From Glandiceps talaboti (lineage: Eukaryota; Hemichordata; Enteropneusta; Spengelidae): 64,000 nt of DNA. The position numbers and the translations under genes are program-made. Positions 13,301 to 25,165 of the stretch are shown here, one piece after another. The stretch is from contig NC_135557.1 of NCBI RefSeq assembly GCF_964340395.1, forward strand, positions 6,161,716 to 6,225,715. The letters run 5' to 3'. How positions within the stretch are numbered: the stretch's first letter is position 1; each line of letters begins with the position of its first letter. The notes beneath the pieces were generated by a model. It worked only from the letters and a program-made list of their open reading frames with translations. It was not told the DNA's origin and did no database searches.

Positions 13301-13789
13301 TTTACCAGTATTTGTTCCTGCAACATATCAATTCTTAGTCTGATTCTGATACTTCGGTAAAATTCATCAATATCTAATATTAATTGCATTATAACTCAAC
13401 ACGGATTGTTAATTGTTTATGAGAGTGACAGTAATAATACTCTTTATAATCCAAAATAACATGTGAAATGCATGTTGACGTCCACAGTATTACCTTAAAA
13501 TAGAAGCATAAACACCACAGAGCTATATAGTATAAATACAGTCAGCTAATCACATAACACTAAAATGAAAAACAACAGCAGTGAGCACCTTTACCTAGTG
13601 TAAGATTAATTAAGCACCTAAATTACAAGCGGCACAAAGGTATTTATGTATTCAAATCAGATCGAAAAAATTCTCCACGTGTAAATCTTTTAAAATAATA
13701 TTGAATAAAGCAGTACAAGAGATTAAATTGTAACCTTAAAGAGATATTGCGTTTGTTGTATACACTTTTCCTGTTAGTAATAAAAAGAC

Positions 13790-14012
13790 TGCTGTGTGTA
13801 CATTTATGTATGTATTTATTATCTCAGTTATGTATGCATTTCAGTCCCATTGATGACTGAACACCATCGATGTTATCATTCACAATTTCTAATGCCAGGG
13901 GTCAGGTTAGACTATCAGTGAACTATTTCTTAACTCCCCATTTACCACACTCTCTTTTTTTTGGTACCATTATTTTGTAATCATTTATTAATTTGAGTAA
14001 ATAAAACCACTT
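13790..14012. mobile_element. Short interspersed element, copy 1
   Basis: Reverse-complement counterpart of 23174-23437. Shared blocks include the 'gatgactgaa', 'caggttagact' and 'ctccccatttacc' stretches and a CCACTTATAAT end. The other copy is absent from the matching site in the second BTB segment, which shows the family has moved. Confidence 0.6.
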
Positions 14013-14944
14013 ATAATTTTCATGTATATATTCAAATGACATCGAGCTGCTACGGTCCTGTTGCCAGACCTTGTTTTAACGAGCTCCCAGTGAAGTGGAT
14101 GGATACTATCAGATTCAATATCTGTAGTTCTCTTTGCAAGTGCTTCTGTGTACAGATCATGAAATTTCGGTAAATATTTAGATGACTCTGTTTATGTGGC
14201 AATCATTGGCAGCTGTCGCACTTCCTTACCAACAAGAAATATAATTACAGACGATGGACTATATCGTAGACGTATAACATATAAATGATTTTATCATTTA
14301 CTCCAAAAGTATTAAACTTGCGAAGAAGGTACATCATTTACCGTCATTTAAGAATCTCCATTTCAATATGCTCACTCACAGCGGCCATTATTAGTTAATG
14401 AGACACATAGGCACCTATAACTATCCATTCTTTTTAACTTGTCTCCCTGTTCTCTAATGGAAGCATAGTCTTAGTCTAAAATCGATATGCATTTATTTTG
14501 TTTTATCCATATTAAACATCAAGTTGTCAGATTATCAATACATTACCTGTAAGTAGTATCTTTATCTGATGTAAACGTAATAATGCCAACTAGGGCTTTG
14601 TCATCACAAAATGTACAATATTTGCCACGAATTGGTGCACAGTCCGAGGTGATGATGGTGTAAATAAAGGGGTGATGACCGATCCCCGAGGAGCACCTGT
14701 GTTTCTAATACGCGTGGCTGATTGTGTTGCATCTTTCAACGAGGAAATCAGCTACCCAGATTTAATCATTTTGGGGTTTACAGACGTGATATTCAGCTTT
14801 CTTACTTGCAGTTGTAATGAGCATTTGCATAAATAATGATTTTTAGTAATTGGGCTATATCTGCATACTTCGAGGGCTATATATTTGGAACATAGATTCG
14901 TGATACCAGGGCACATGTGTCTTATGAGATAACAAATTGAATGA

Positions 14945-15510
14945 CCAATTCCATAGTTATAGCTGACCACTAGGTGGCGGTATACTCATCAGAATGACAA
15001 ATTCCATAGTTACAGATGACCACTAGGTGATAGTATGATCATCCTATTGTACAATGAGCTAGTTCGATGCCCCCGATTTTCCTTGTGAAATCATGTGTTG
15101 ATGTTTCAATAAAGGAAACAGAGTCTCAGTCGATATTATGATTGTAGCTGCGTGAGTGTTCAGCTAAAGACGATGTTACAGTCCCACCCAAGCATAATAT
15201 AATGCCTGAACGTCGCTGTGGTGTGATATCTCAAGTGTATATTGATGAATCGAGAAGACAATTAAATAATAGGATCGAAGAACACCGCAAATCTGGGAAG
15301 GACAGTGCTGTAGCATCGGCTTTAGCTGAACACTCACGCAGCTACAATCATAACATCGACTGGAACTGCTGTATTGATACATCAGTGCGTGATTTTCCGA
15401 GGGAAATAGGAGGGGGGGGGGGGGGCATCGCACTACCTAATTCTACAAACAGATGATCATACTACCACCTGGTGGTCAGCTATAACTATGGAATTCTGAC
15501 GAGGTTCGTC
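14945..15510. mobile_element. Two Penelope-like 3' ends in inverted arrangement (GIY-YIG remnant)
   Basis: The plus strand at 15212-15360 reads a degenerate GIY-YIG domain: VYIDESRRQLNNRIEEHR, then ALAEHSRSYNHNIDW. Penelope-like elements carry this domain after the reverse transcriptase. The 3' part is repeated in opposite orientation at about 14945-15178, giving paired stretches such as TAGCTGCGTGAGTGTTCAGC (15149-15168) with its reverse complement near 15330. The flanks CCATAGTTATAGCTGACCAC and its complement also pair. No intact ORF. Confidence 0.6.
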
Positions 15511-16223
15511 GACCAAGACAGACTGAAAGCTCGATGCTAAAACTTTGAACTGCTTGTGCGTTAGGACCTTTGTAAATCAGTATAATACATGTTGATAGGG
15601 CTAACTGAAAACAGTTCATATGAATGGTGTATTGAAGTTGTTAGCATTGTGTAGATATGTAGACACAATACGAACGGTATGTCATAAAACGTACACAATG
15701 AGTGACCTCAACTGACTGAGAATACCCGATCCTAACAACGGTGCTTCAAGAAGGTCTAACTGCCACTTTGTAAAACTTGCAATGTTAATATGTCAGGGTT
15801 CTCTTTGTTGTTAAGGTCAGGGATTCATTGTCAACTTCTCGCAATATAGTATACTCCTGTCGGTTAGGATATATAGAGGAATCAAATAGGAACTTTCTTG
15901 ACCAAGCTTTTCTATAGCGCTGTCAGACAAAGGTGAAGACAAAAATACCTAAAATATCTACTTAATCTGAACTGGACTTGGGCAATACTGTCATGAAACC
16001 GTAATGGCTGACCTTCAACATACAAACAAGATACTATCTTCTGAAAATTATTATTATTAATGGAATAGAATAACGTATACGTATTTAAACTAATGCCGAT
16101 TGTATGAAGTAAATATACCTGTGTCAAATGTCAACAACGTCACTTGTCTAGTCTCGTCTATTTTTTTTCTTGCCAGACGACAACAGTTCAAAGTTCGTAT
16201 TAAACACATAAGTTGTTACTCAC

Positions 16224-16486
16224 CTGACGATATTTGAATGTCGAAAAAGTCAGAATCATCAACTAAATCACACTGAGAGTACTTATCAGACAAGGTTGTA
16301 TCACAAAAGAAAGTACACGTATATTGCACTACTTTTATTTGTACCGGCGGAATTATTTCACACGATGTCATTGTGAGTAGTTCCGGCTGAACGATTATGA
16401 ACAAAACAGCATTGCTATTTGCGTGGAAAAGTGATAAACAATTCATGTATTGAATACTACGACGACAAACAAAGTAGTCCATGTCA
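16224..16486 (-). promoter_or_regulatory. 5'UTR exon and promoter region of four-TM gene 2
   Basis: Homologous to the 5.1-kb and 25.2-kb regions, with the same donor (16218-16223) and the conserved ACGATTATGAACAAAACAGC block at 16391-16410. It lies about 3.6 kb upstream of the coding exon at 12598. Homology ends near 16487, where a GGCCGTAGCCAG and poly-G sequence begins, suggesting an insertion. Confidence 0.55.
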
Positions 16487-17745
16487 GGGCCGTAGCCAGA
16501 CCAAATTGCCGGTGGCGCGGGGGGGGGGGAGAAAGAGAACACAGCCAAATAATCCTTTTCTTTGCACAACTCCCAAAACTTTTATGACGCTCTTTTATGT
16601 CGGAACCCAAGGTGAACTCAGTGGATTCTCCTTGTCATTATCATTATAATAGAAATTGAATTTTGATGTTGAAGGTACAGCTCTGGTTACAAATTTAGGG
16701 CCATTCTTTCCATGATAGTAAATTGTCGCTTCAAAATGAATTTTTGGAATAACGCTAGTGTCAGTGTGCAATGAGATAATTATATCAAACAACATTTTAG
16801 CCAAAGACAACGTCGACCACAATTATTGAAAGAAATATCTTCAAATAGTGGATCTTAAACTGCGTACCTAGTTTAATAGTTTTTCAGGGCCACCAAATAT
16901 TCCAAAAAGAGATCTGCCGTTTTATCAGCATCAAATGTTTTAATATAAGGAACAAGGTGTAAATGAGATCGAGCGCATCTTCGGAGTCACTGCATGTAGC
17001 ATAGCAGGCAACCTCACATTGTTACAATTTTTAACTGGACACATTTAATTCAAAGTTAAGCCAGCGTACAATAGCGATATAAGATACATATTAGCCATGA
17101 CTCAGTGTACAGTCACTTAGGGAACTATCCATTGAAATCGCGCATGCTAGGAATCGTCACGTAAATAACGATTTTAATAACATTGCTATGTATTCAAAAA
17201 GTTGCTTTTTTCTCACCCCCCCCCCCAAACATTTCGTTTCACCAGTGGATTGAATACTAATATTTACACAATATAAGCCAACAATTTTTTTTACACAATG
17301 ACACAGAGTGCGTTTATACAAATTTTTGTCACACTTGAATGGACAATACTTAGAGTAGCAGGTATATTGGGAGAATACTAATTATTCAATTTAAAGTGGG
17401 ACTTAAATGGCCTATACTGTCATCAATTTATTAAGAATATTTTTAAAGCACATAGGTAGAACATTAGTTCAAGTCTTTTCTACGTGTCCTTAATAAAATA
17501 TATACAATTGGGTATTTTAGCATTCGACATTTCCTTATCCTCTGGGGTGTCTGCGCAGACGCGAAATGGAGCCTGGGGAATAGTTAACTTGCACCATGTG
17601 AGTATAGTTTACATTAAGACACAATTCATTCACACATGCACTTAGCAAATAATATGGAATTTGAAGCTGCGGATTACCGAACATCATTAAATATGGATAT
17701 AACACATCAAAACGAGTCTAATAAAAAAAACGTGATGTAGAGAGA

Positions 17746-17746
<1 letters not shown>

Positions 17747-17837
<91 letters not shown>

Positions 17838-17917
17838 CGACCGACCGACGTACCGACCGACGTACCGACCGACCGACCGACCGACCGACCGACCGACCGA
17901 CAGACAGACAGACAGAC

Positions 17918-17952
<35 letters not shown>
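17747..17952. repeat. (GACA)n / (GACC)n microsatellite
   Basis: About 200 bases of GACA units with an interrupted GACC/GTAC block in the middle. It interrupts homology between tandem units 1 and 2. Confidence 0.95.
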
Positions 17953-17953
<1 letters not shown>

Positions 17954-18365
17954 CATATTAGCAACAGAAGAGTGACTAATCAAACACAACTACAACCCCA
18001 ACAAATTGACACCCACTACACCTGGGTTCAAATCGCACCAAAGCAGAGCCAGCAGGTAAATATAGACTATTACAAGACGGGCGTTGTTGGCGTAAAGATG
18101 CAGAAATCGATTTCCCTAGCCACGATACCATTCGTATATTACGACATAGAAAATATTCTTGACGTACTGCACTCTGATTCGAAATTGTCATCATCTTCAC
18201 CTTCACCAGCATCAACCTAAACACAGACACATAGAATTCGTTTAAACGTTGATAGTGACAAATTTCACCACACACGAGACTTTAATACACATAATCAAAA
18301 TGATGTACGAGATCGAGAGTGTTCACTAAGAACTTTCTAAATATACTTCTCATCTAATTATCTCC

Positions 18366-18482
18366 CCTTTTCTCTCTGTATGTCTCTCTGTGTCTCTGTC
18401 TATCTGTATGTCTGTCTCTCTATGTCTCTGTCTCTGTATCTGTCTGTCTGTCTGTCTGTCTCTGTCTCTGTCTCTGTCTCTG

Positions 18483-18516
<34 letters not shown>

Positions 18517-18595
18517 AAAAACAGAACAAAAGAATTGAGAGAGAGAGAGAGAGCGAAAGAGAGAGAGAGGGCGAGACAGACAGAGACAGAGACAC

Positions 18596-18669
<74 letters not shown>
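18366..18669. repeat. (TCTG)n-(TC)n then (GA)n compound array, self-complementary
   Basis: A pyrimidine array (18366-18515) is followed after about 20 bases by a purine array (18536-18669), so the two arms can pair as a large hairpin. Confidence 0.9.
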
Positions 18670-18670
<1 letters not shown>

Positions 18671-20306
18671 TGCCCGTATAAAGCTCTGACAGGGTTAGTG
18701 TGACCCCTATAAACTGTATCGACTTTCAGCCCGACGCCTTTTCACAATTCGTTAAACTTTCTGGATTACCCTACGCTATTCCTAATATAGTTACTGTTTA
18801 TATGCTGATAAGTTAGCTATATGTGTCTCAGGTATGGAATTAAGACCACTGACGTGTATAAAGTAGAGTTCTCTACTTAAACATTGTAGTCGATAAGGCT
18901 ATCTAGAGCTAGGCATATGTTGCCTGGCAAATGCTGTATTCAGGGAAAAGGGTGTGTTTGACATGTACTTTGAGCAGTCGCGGAATGTTCGTAGTGACGG
19001 CCATGCTAGAACATACATGCTACGCTACAATCAATATTGGGGATATACCATCAGTTGCACACAGACACACACGCACGCAGGCAAGCACGCAGGCACGCAC
19101 GAACGAACGAACGCACGCATACACGCAGTACTGCTCGTAACTGGGTCACATGAAACGATAGCATTGTTTTCTGTTTTATCCATAAACAACGATCAAGATA
19201 TGATGGGAAACTGCTAAAACTATTATAGGAGACGGGAATATCACTCGTACTTATAATGGATTTTCTTAACACAGACAACCAAGCTTCACACCGGAAGTCT
19301 CCCAGCATACCTACATCGATCACCAGGACATTCTGTAGACTGACAAATTAAAAATCGCGGACACTGAAACGAGACATTTTGAACGGGAGAGAAGTTTACA
19401 TCCGGGCATTTGAATTGTCATTGAATAGAGACGGGTGGCCGGGGGGGGGGGGGCAATATAAACTTCCAGGTAATCAATGAACCCGTATTTGTGTCACGTG
19501 TCAGTAAGGTCACGTGTTCTAGAAAGTGGGTCAATAAGTTCTTGACAAAGATTGGAATGAGCACTCCAAATATATTTATGAAGGTAGTTGAGACTACCTT
19601 GTTTATTCAAACGTCTTTATAAAACAAGTTCAAGGCAGCTTGAAATCTCCGACATATTTTTCTTTTCTTTTTTTTAAAATTTACAGAGGTGGAGCTTCTC
19701 TAATACTGCTTGAACATGTCTCAATCCAATAAATTAATTCACTCTGGTTTCCATGTGTTACTTTAATTTGTATCCGTTGGACAATCTCTCAAATGTCATC
19801 CATTTTGACAGCAGGGTTGCACGCGAAACAAATAAACGGATCCAGATGTCCTGAACTTTCAACCCGGAAATATCAGGTAAGGCGAATACTCGACAGGCAA
19901 ATCGTACACTGTACAATTTTCCATTCCTGGCAGCGTCAGTTGAAACAATAGGTATGGTTTAAGAAACTCGTATTGAATAATATTTATAAATGCATAATAT
20001 ACTAGAGTTATTGAATGTTCATTATGTGACGTTAAGTTGGTACATGTACACGGGATTACTTTTTTTTGAACATGGTTCCCTGTCAGTGGTGGCGGACGTC
20101 ATCGACAGACGATGAAACTAATGCAAACGTACGGTCCATGGACACCTTTTTTTCCTAGACAAAAATTATTGAGCTTTAACACAATATTATTTATACTTCG
20201 ATTAGCGCATTGCAGCGTTGTAATTGTTTTCATATTTCTATATATATCATTTATAATACGTCATTGTCTTTCGTTTTATTATTTTAGATCATAGGCCAAA
20301 ATAACC

Positions 20307-21284
20307 ATGACGTCACCCAGTCGAACGAGTCATGCGCAGACACACCGGCGCAAAATTATCCAATTTGGAAATGATCCAAATTTTTCAATTGTAATCGATA
20401 ACTTTGAATTTCGTGTACACAAAGAAATACTGACGAAGCATTTTAGCTACTTTAAAGTTCTCTTTGACAATGACTTTAAAGAGAATGAGAAGAATACGAT
20501 TGAAATGAAACAAATACCAACCGTGAATTCAATGCGAGTACTTCTAGAATTTGTGTACTACGGTATGCTTGATATACATCCGGGTAATGTTATCGTCATT
20601 CTTACTGCTGCCAATTTCTTAAAAGTCAGTTTTAGATTAATTGTTTTGGCTTTGCATATGTTCTACCTGAAAATTTCGATTCGAAACTGGGCTCGTTATA
20701 TTTGCATAGTTGATGAGAATGACTTCTTCTGGAAGGAAAACATCAAATTCGTCCTTCTTCGCTGGATATACGACAACTATGATCTAATAGAGAATAAGTG
20801 TTTCGAGAGCGGGAAAACTATCAACGTTGTCATGTATGACATGTACACCCTCAACGATTATAACTACAAAGCAAGGTTAAAATCAGGGGATAGCTATATC
20901 AACATTAGATTTGAAACAACAAGACGTGTGCCTCCACGTGTGCCTTCTTCATACATATGTCCTTTACATATCTCTGGGTCTGATGCTGGATATTACTCCC
21001 CAGCTTTATATCCATCATTTTTCTCATCGGACATTTTTGAGGAAATCACGTCGCCCAGGCAATCGGTGATTGACGCCATCCTTCGTCAACTACAAGTAAA
21101 TAGTTGCAGTCATCATGGTAACTGCAATTGCCCGAGATGCGTTTTTGAGCGTTTTCTCAGGTCTATATCAACCCACTATCCACGCAGTTGGAAAATGAAA
21201 CCACACATGGAAAACAGAACAATGGTAACGAGGCATGTTAAACCAAGACGAAAGAAGCAACAATCAACCTTTATGAGGGCATAA
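20307..21284 (+). CDS. BTB-domain protein, copy A (325 aa)
   Basis: A single open exon with an ATG in good context (AAAATAACC before ATG). A TTATTATTTTAG acceptor 20 bases upstream suggests a non-coding first exon further left. Residues about 20-115 form a BTB/POZ domain: FSIVIDNFEFRVHKEIL, an HFSYFKVLFDNDF segment, then LLEFVYYG and VIVILTAANFL. BTB domains dimerise, and many recruit cullin-3 ubiquitin ligases or act in chromatin complexes. The next stretch (about 120-165, containing NWARYICIVDEN and FVLLRWI) may be a reduced BACK-like helical region. There are no kelch repeats. The C-terminus has a Cys-rich cluster (CSHHGNCNCPRC, residues 267-278) and a basic tail (PRRKKQQ). The Cys cluster is unusual for BTB proteins and its role is unknown. 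Confidence 0.85.
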   Translation: MTSPSRTSHAQTHRRKIIQFGNDPNFSIVIDNFEFRVHKEILTKHFSYFKVLFDNDFKENEKNTIEMKQIPTVNSMRVLLEFVYYGMLDIHPGNVIVILTAANFLKVSFRLIVLALHMFYLKISIRNWARYICIVDENDFFWKENIKFVLLRWIYDNYDLIENKCFESGKTINVVMYDMYTLNDYNYKARLKSGDSYINIRFETTRRVPPRVPSSYICPLHISGSDAGYYSPALYPSFFSSDIFEEITSPRQSVIDAILRQLQVNSCSHHGNCNCPRCVFERFLRSISTHYPRSWKMKPHMENRTMVTRHVKPRRKKQQSTFMRA

Positions 21285-22043
21285 TCTACGGAGGGAGAGA
21301 GATTGATAGCACTTCGTTCTCAAACTTGTCGGTCAGAGATCCATATGCGCTCACACCTACTAATCGCTTCATCAACGAAATTAAGTTTATTAAAGTCTCG
21401 ATGTTCGCGTCTGATTGCTTGACGGAGAGCACTTCGATCTCTGACCTAGAGGGAAACCATACCGACAAAGCTAACGCTCAATTCAGGTCAATATTTAGGA
21501 CTGGCATCTGATTCACAATTATGAACAAATGACAGTCGTTGTCATCTTATGTCAGTCAATGTTAACATTCTCACTTTTGCGTTCTTTTTAAAGTTATGAA
21601 TATATAGAAAGTTGTAGGTGACAAGGAGACTATTTACATCTCATGGAAAAAAGAAAGCTAAATAAATAATATATGACAAATGCCACATTATGCTCCTGTA
21701 CTTTAAAGTATGTCACGTGGGAGACGATTTCGTGTCTCAAGTTTAAAAGATTAGAACAAAACAAATCATATACCTTCCTTGATCAAAATCCTAAACAAAA
21801 ATATAGGTGAATGGTATGAATAATTTCCATTACATTGTATTGTATTTTTTTTGATAAAGTAGTCATTAATTTTATGACCTACATATTTGTAGTTTTAACA
21901 GCTTCATTTCTTGTCACCTCTGTATCTTACTAAATGTGTCAAGAGGTTGAATGAAGTAGTACATAAGTAATTTACCAGACAAAGATCAAATCTCAATACG
22001 TATTTGCCAAGAATTAACAGTAATTCCGACAAGAGAACCTTCC

Positions 22044-22083
22044 GATCAATCAATCATTCAATCAATCAATCAATCAATCAATC

Positions 22084-22163
<80 letters not shown>

Positions 22164-22430
22164 CCATCAATCAGCAAAGTTTATATAGCGCCAAAATCCC
22201 AAAACATTGTTTTGCTCTATGACGCACAATGGCTAAACCACACTGTATGCTTTGGAGAATAAGTGCGTTTTCAGTTTTCTTTTGAAAGTTTCCAAGTTTG
22301 GAGATTCTCTGATGTCGAGCGGTAGTACGTTCCATATAGTTTAGGCGCAGCATATGAAAATGCACGGCCACCATATGTGATGGTTTTGTAGGTTGTAGAT
22401 GTTAAAAGTTTCTTGGTGGATGATACTCTG
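22044..22430. repeat. (AATC)n microsatellite plus dispersed repeat, inserted in copy A only
   Basis: An (AATC)n run (22044-22161) is followed by a non-coding block containing TTTATATAGCGCCAAAATCC and GCACGGCCACCATATGTGA. In copy B the flanks GAGAACCTTC and GATACTTTGGCGC are adjacent (about 28830-28852), so this was gained in A or lost from B. Confidence 0.75.
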
Positions 22431-23173
22431 GCGCTGTTCTATGGAACAGTCTACTAACACATATTAAGCAGTGCAAAACAATGCATACTTTTAGGAATAT
22501 ATACATAAATCAGAGAGGATGACTTCCAGTATGGTGTAATTGAATGGCTGTGTAAATTTGTTAGTTGTTCATTTGTTTATGAATATTAATGAGCAATTAA
22601 CGTAATTAATGATTTCAGTAATTCGGCTATATCTTAAGAATGCATACTTCAAATTCAATATAATTTCAATTGGTACTCACATTTGTGATACCAATGCGTA
22701 TCTGTCCTGAAAATATGTATGATGTGACATTTAGTTTTAATTCGCTATTTTAATAGTTAAGTTTTCGCTAATTAGCTTATAGATTACAAGGTGTCAAACT
22801 ATTAGACAATATTGTTACGGTTTGGCCTATCCCAATTTGAATATTGACCAAACCATCTAATGGAAACGTCGCGAACCACGATAGATAAATAAACTACATA
22901 TGTGGTCAATCGTGCCGGAGAATTCGACAAGATATATCCATATGATCTCTTTTTGGATCACAGAGCCTCGAATTGGCTATATTTGTTTACACATATTTGT
23001 GTTTTGTTATTGTTTACTTTCTTGTCTTTTTTTTCAAATATATATTTTCCTACAAGATGTCATGTAATAAAGAAATGATTTGAAAATGTAATGTGTTTTA
23101 TTCTAAATCAATTTTAACTTGTTCGTTTGTTGGTTTTAATAAACGAGCTATGCTATGAGTACATTAATAATTA

Positions 23174-23437
23174 TAAGTGGTTTATTTACCCAAGCGTATA
23201 AAATTGATTACAAAAAAATTGGTAACAAAAAAATCAAAAGAAAGAAGGGTAAATGGGGAGTCAAGAAATAGCTTACAGCTAGTCTAGCCTGATCCCTGAC
23301 ATTGTATATTGCGGATGAAAACATTAAGAGGGTTCAGTCATTAAGATGACTGAAAACATAACTGGGAGAAAAAAAATATATATCACACATACATGTACAT
23401 ATACATATACATATACATGTACACACAAAAAAAAACA
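23174..23437. mobile_element. Short interspersed element, copy 2 (absent from duplicate copy B)
   Basis: In copy B the flanks ATTAATAATTAT and CTATGTTTTAG are joined directly (29583-29605). In copy A about 264 bases intervene, homologous in reverse to 13790-14012. The right end has ATAC repeats and poly-A (ACACACAAAAAAAAA). ATTAT at both borders may be a target-site duplication of about 5 bp. Confidence 0.7.
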
Positions 23438-23666
23438 TTATCTATGTTTTAGTTCTACTGAGCGCTTTCAACCGGCGAATGTTCCTCGTCTCTACCCACC
23501 AGGAAAAAAGACGGTGTTAGTCGGTCTATACTATAATATCAACTTTGTTTACCATTGGCATAGACAATAAAAAAGGAAACTCTTCTGAGGTGTGATGTAA
23601 GAAACTGAATACACACTCACTTATTCAAACGAAGACTTCTAATACTTGTTTGTCACTGACAAGAAG

Positions 23667-23876
23667 ATGGTCACAATCACTTTACTTATAGCTACACTGA
23701 TATTTTCAAGGAGCACATTTGGTAATTGTGAATACTATATAATGATAGGTGAACTAAACACGCAAAACAAATATAAATTTGCCAATATGGAAGAATTAAT
23801 TTCATTGGCAGGAAGGATTACGAATAAATCGACAACTTATCACATTTATACAAATATATATGTTCCTGTCAGATGA
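23667..23876 (+). CDS. Small putative secreted protein, copy A (69 aa)
   Basis: ATG at 23667, with an in-frame TAA a few codons upstream. The N-terminus (ITLLIATLIFS) looks like a signal peptide, followed by a short polar chain with one Cys early on and an NTQNKYKFANMEELISLAG stretch. No family recognised. Against the copy at 29782, all three indels are multiples of three (3, 3 and 6 bases), which suggests past selection on this frame. It may be one exon of a larger gene: the following 380 bases are almost unchanged between copies and include the ORF at 24048. Confidence 0.4.
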   Translation: MVTITLLIATLIFSRSTFGNCEYYIMIGELNTQNKYKFANMEELISLAGRITNKSTTYHIYTNIYVPVR

Positions 23877-24047
23877 CGACAACAGTGGCAGTATTATATT
23901 TTTCCCACGTATAGTAGAGTAGCCAAGTGATCCCATCACAGTCTAATCTAACCCCTGTAACATCATGTTGAATTGTGCAAGTAATAGCAGCCATATTTAT
24001 TCAATTAGTATTACTGACTTGCAGTATATATGCACGATGAATAAATA

Positions 24048-24263
24048 ATGTTAGATATTGCTGATGTACCAAACTATTACCAAGCAATTAAATGCAGATT
24101 TGATAATTTCGTGTATATACTGTGTTTTCTTTATGACTGTTCCAAGAGAAATTGTCAGCTTTCCAAATATTTGTTTACCAATCAAAGCAAGACGATCACA
24201 ATTTACAATGCATTCTGTGCATCCAGTTTATTGAAAAACCGGGGATACCCCAACTATCTGTGA
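24048..24263 (+). pseudogene. Hypothetical ORF, copy A, frameshifted
   Basis: Identical to 30184 onward up to about 24247, where copy A has lost one base (GATACCCC against GATACTCCC). The frame ends soon after, and the old frame continues out of phase until a (TC)n tract replaces the rest. So only copy B keeps the full ORF. Confidence 0.4.
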
Positions 24264-24350
24264 TATTTTGTGTATGTTTCAAGAATACTGGTCACCTTCA
24301 AAATTATGTTTACTCGCTGAAGAAAAGTAATGAAATATTTACTGTACATT

Positions 24351-24504
<154 letters not shown>

Positions 24505-24589
24505 CACCTCACTTACCTATCATATATTAAAGACGTCATATGAAAAAACCGTAAGATCAATATATATCGCATTATATACACATGCGGGT

Positions 24590-25165
24590 ACAATACGTTT
24601 GGTATCTGGTATAACGTGTCCGCAATCAGACGTAGGTACTGTACACGATCCTAATAACAACACAACGTCAAGAAGGACCAACTACTATTTTGTAAATTGT
24701 GTACTTTTAAGTCGTATGTTTCTCTTTGTCTTAAATGCCAGAGATTCATTCTGATAGTCCCACAATATAGTTACAAATAACTCTTATCTGTTAAGATAAA
24801 GGGTTGAAATATGATTTTATCTTCTTTCCTTGACCAACGTTTTCTATAGCTCAGCCAGACAAATGTGTTTAACACCTAAACTATATATTAACTAATCAGA
24901 GCGGGGCATGTGTAATACTGTCACGAAATCCAATGTTTCAACTCCAGCATACAAGTGAGATGAATTCAAACATACTGTCTTCAGCCAATAATTATTACTA
25001 GAATCGAATACTGTGCTTTAAGCTAATTATATGCTCAGGAATTGGAACCAAAACAGTAAACTTATTTAACGCCAAATCTCAACATCATCATTTATTTAGT
25101 CTCTTTCATTTCTGCCAAACTACAACATTTAACAGTAGGTACTAAACGCATAACTTGGTACTCAC
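24590..25165. other. Sequence homologous to the four-TM gene upstream region
   Basis: Matches 15660-16220 (for example CGATCCTAA and CAAGAAGG blocks, then TTGACCAA near the tail). No coding potential seen. It forms the left part of the orphan promoter block between the two BTB segments. Confidence 0.5.

Larger units (their letters stand above)
7320..18345. repeat. Tandem locus unit 2 (expanded by insertions)
   Basis: Same order of landmarks as unit 1 but about 4 kb longer. The extra length is mainly accounted for by an exon 3-4 duplication (8.4-8.95 kb), dispersed repeat (9.7-10.4 kb), a microsatellite (11.8-12.0 kb), SINE-like and LINE remnants (12.06-13.3 kb), a short interspersed element (13.8-14.0 kb), Penelope fragments (14.9-15.5 kb) and a (GACA)n array (17.75-17.95 kb). 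Confidence 0.6.
19130..24350. repeat. Segmental duplication, copy A
   Basis: Direct-repeat partner of 25795-30480. Homology starts just after a CA/GC-rich microsatellite (19060-19125; the counterpart is 25740-25790) and ends at a (TC)n tract. Contains a BTB gene (20307), small ORFs (23667, 24048), and two insertions that copy B lacks (22044-22430 and 23174-23437). Confidence 0.9.

Noticed and set aside
15202-15456. Functional GIY-YIG nuclease gene
   Set aside because: Short, bounded by inverted retroelement sequence and ending in poly-G; a dead Penelope fragment.
16487-16560. Possible hAT or similar element end (GGCCGTAGCCAG followed by poly-G)
   Set aside because: Only one end could be seen; the other end and a target duplication were not found.
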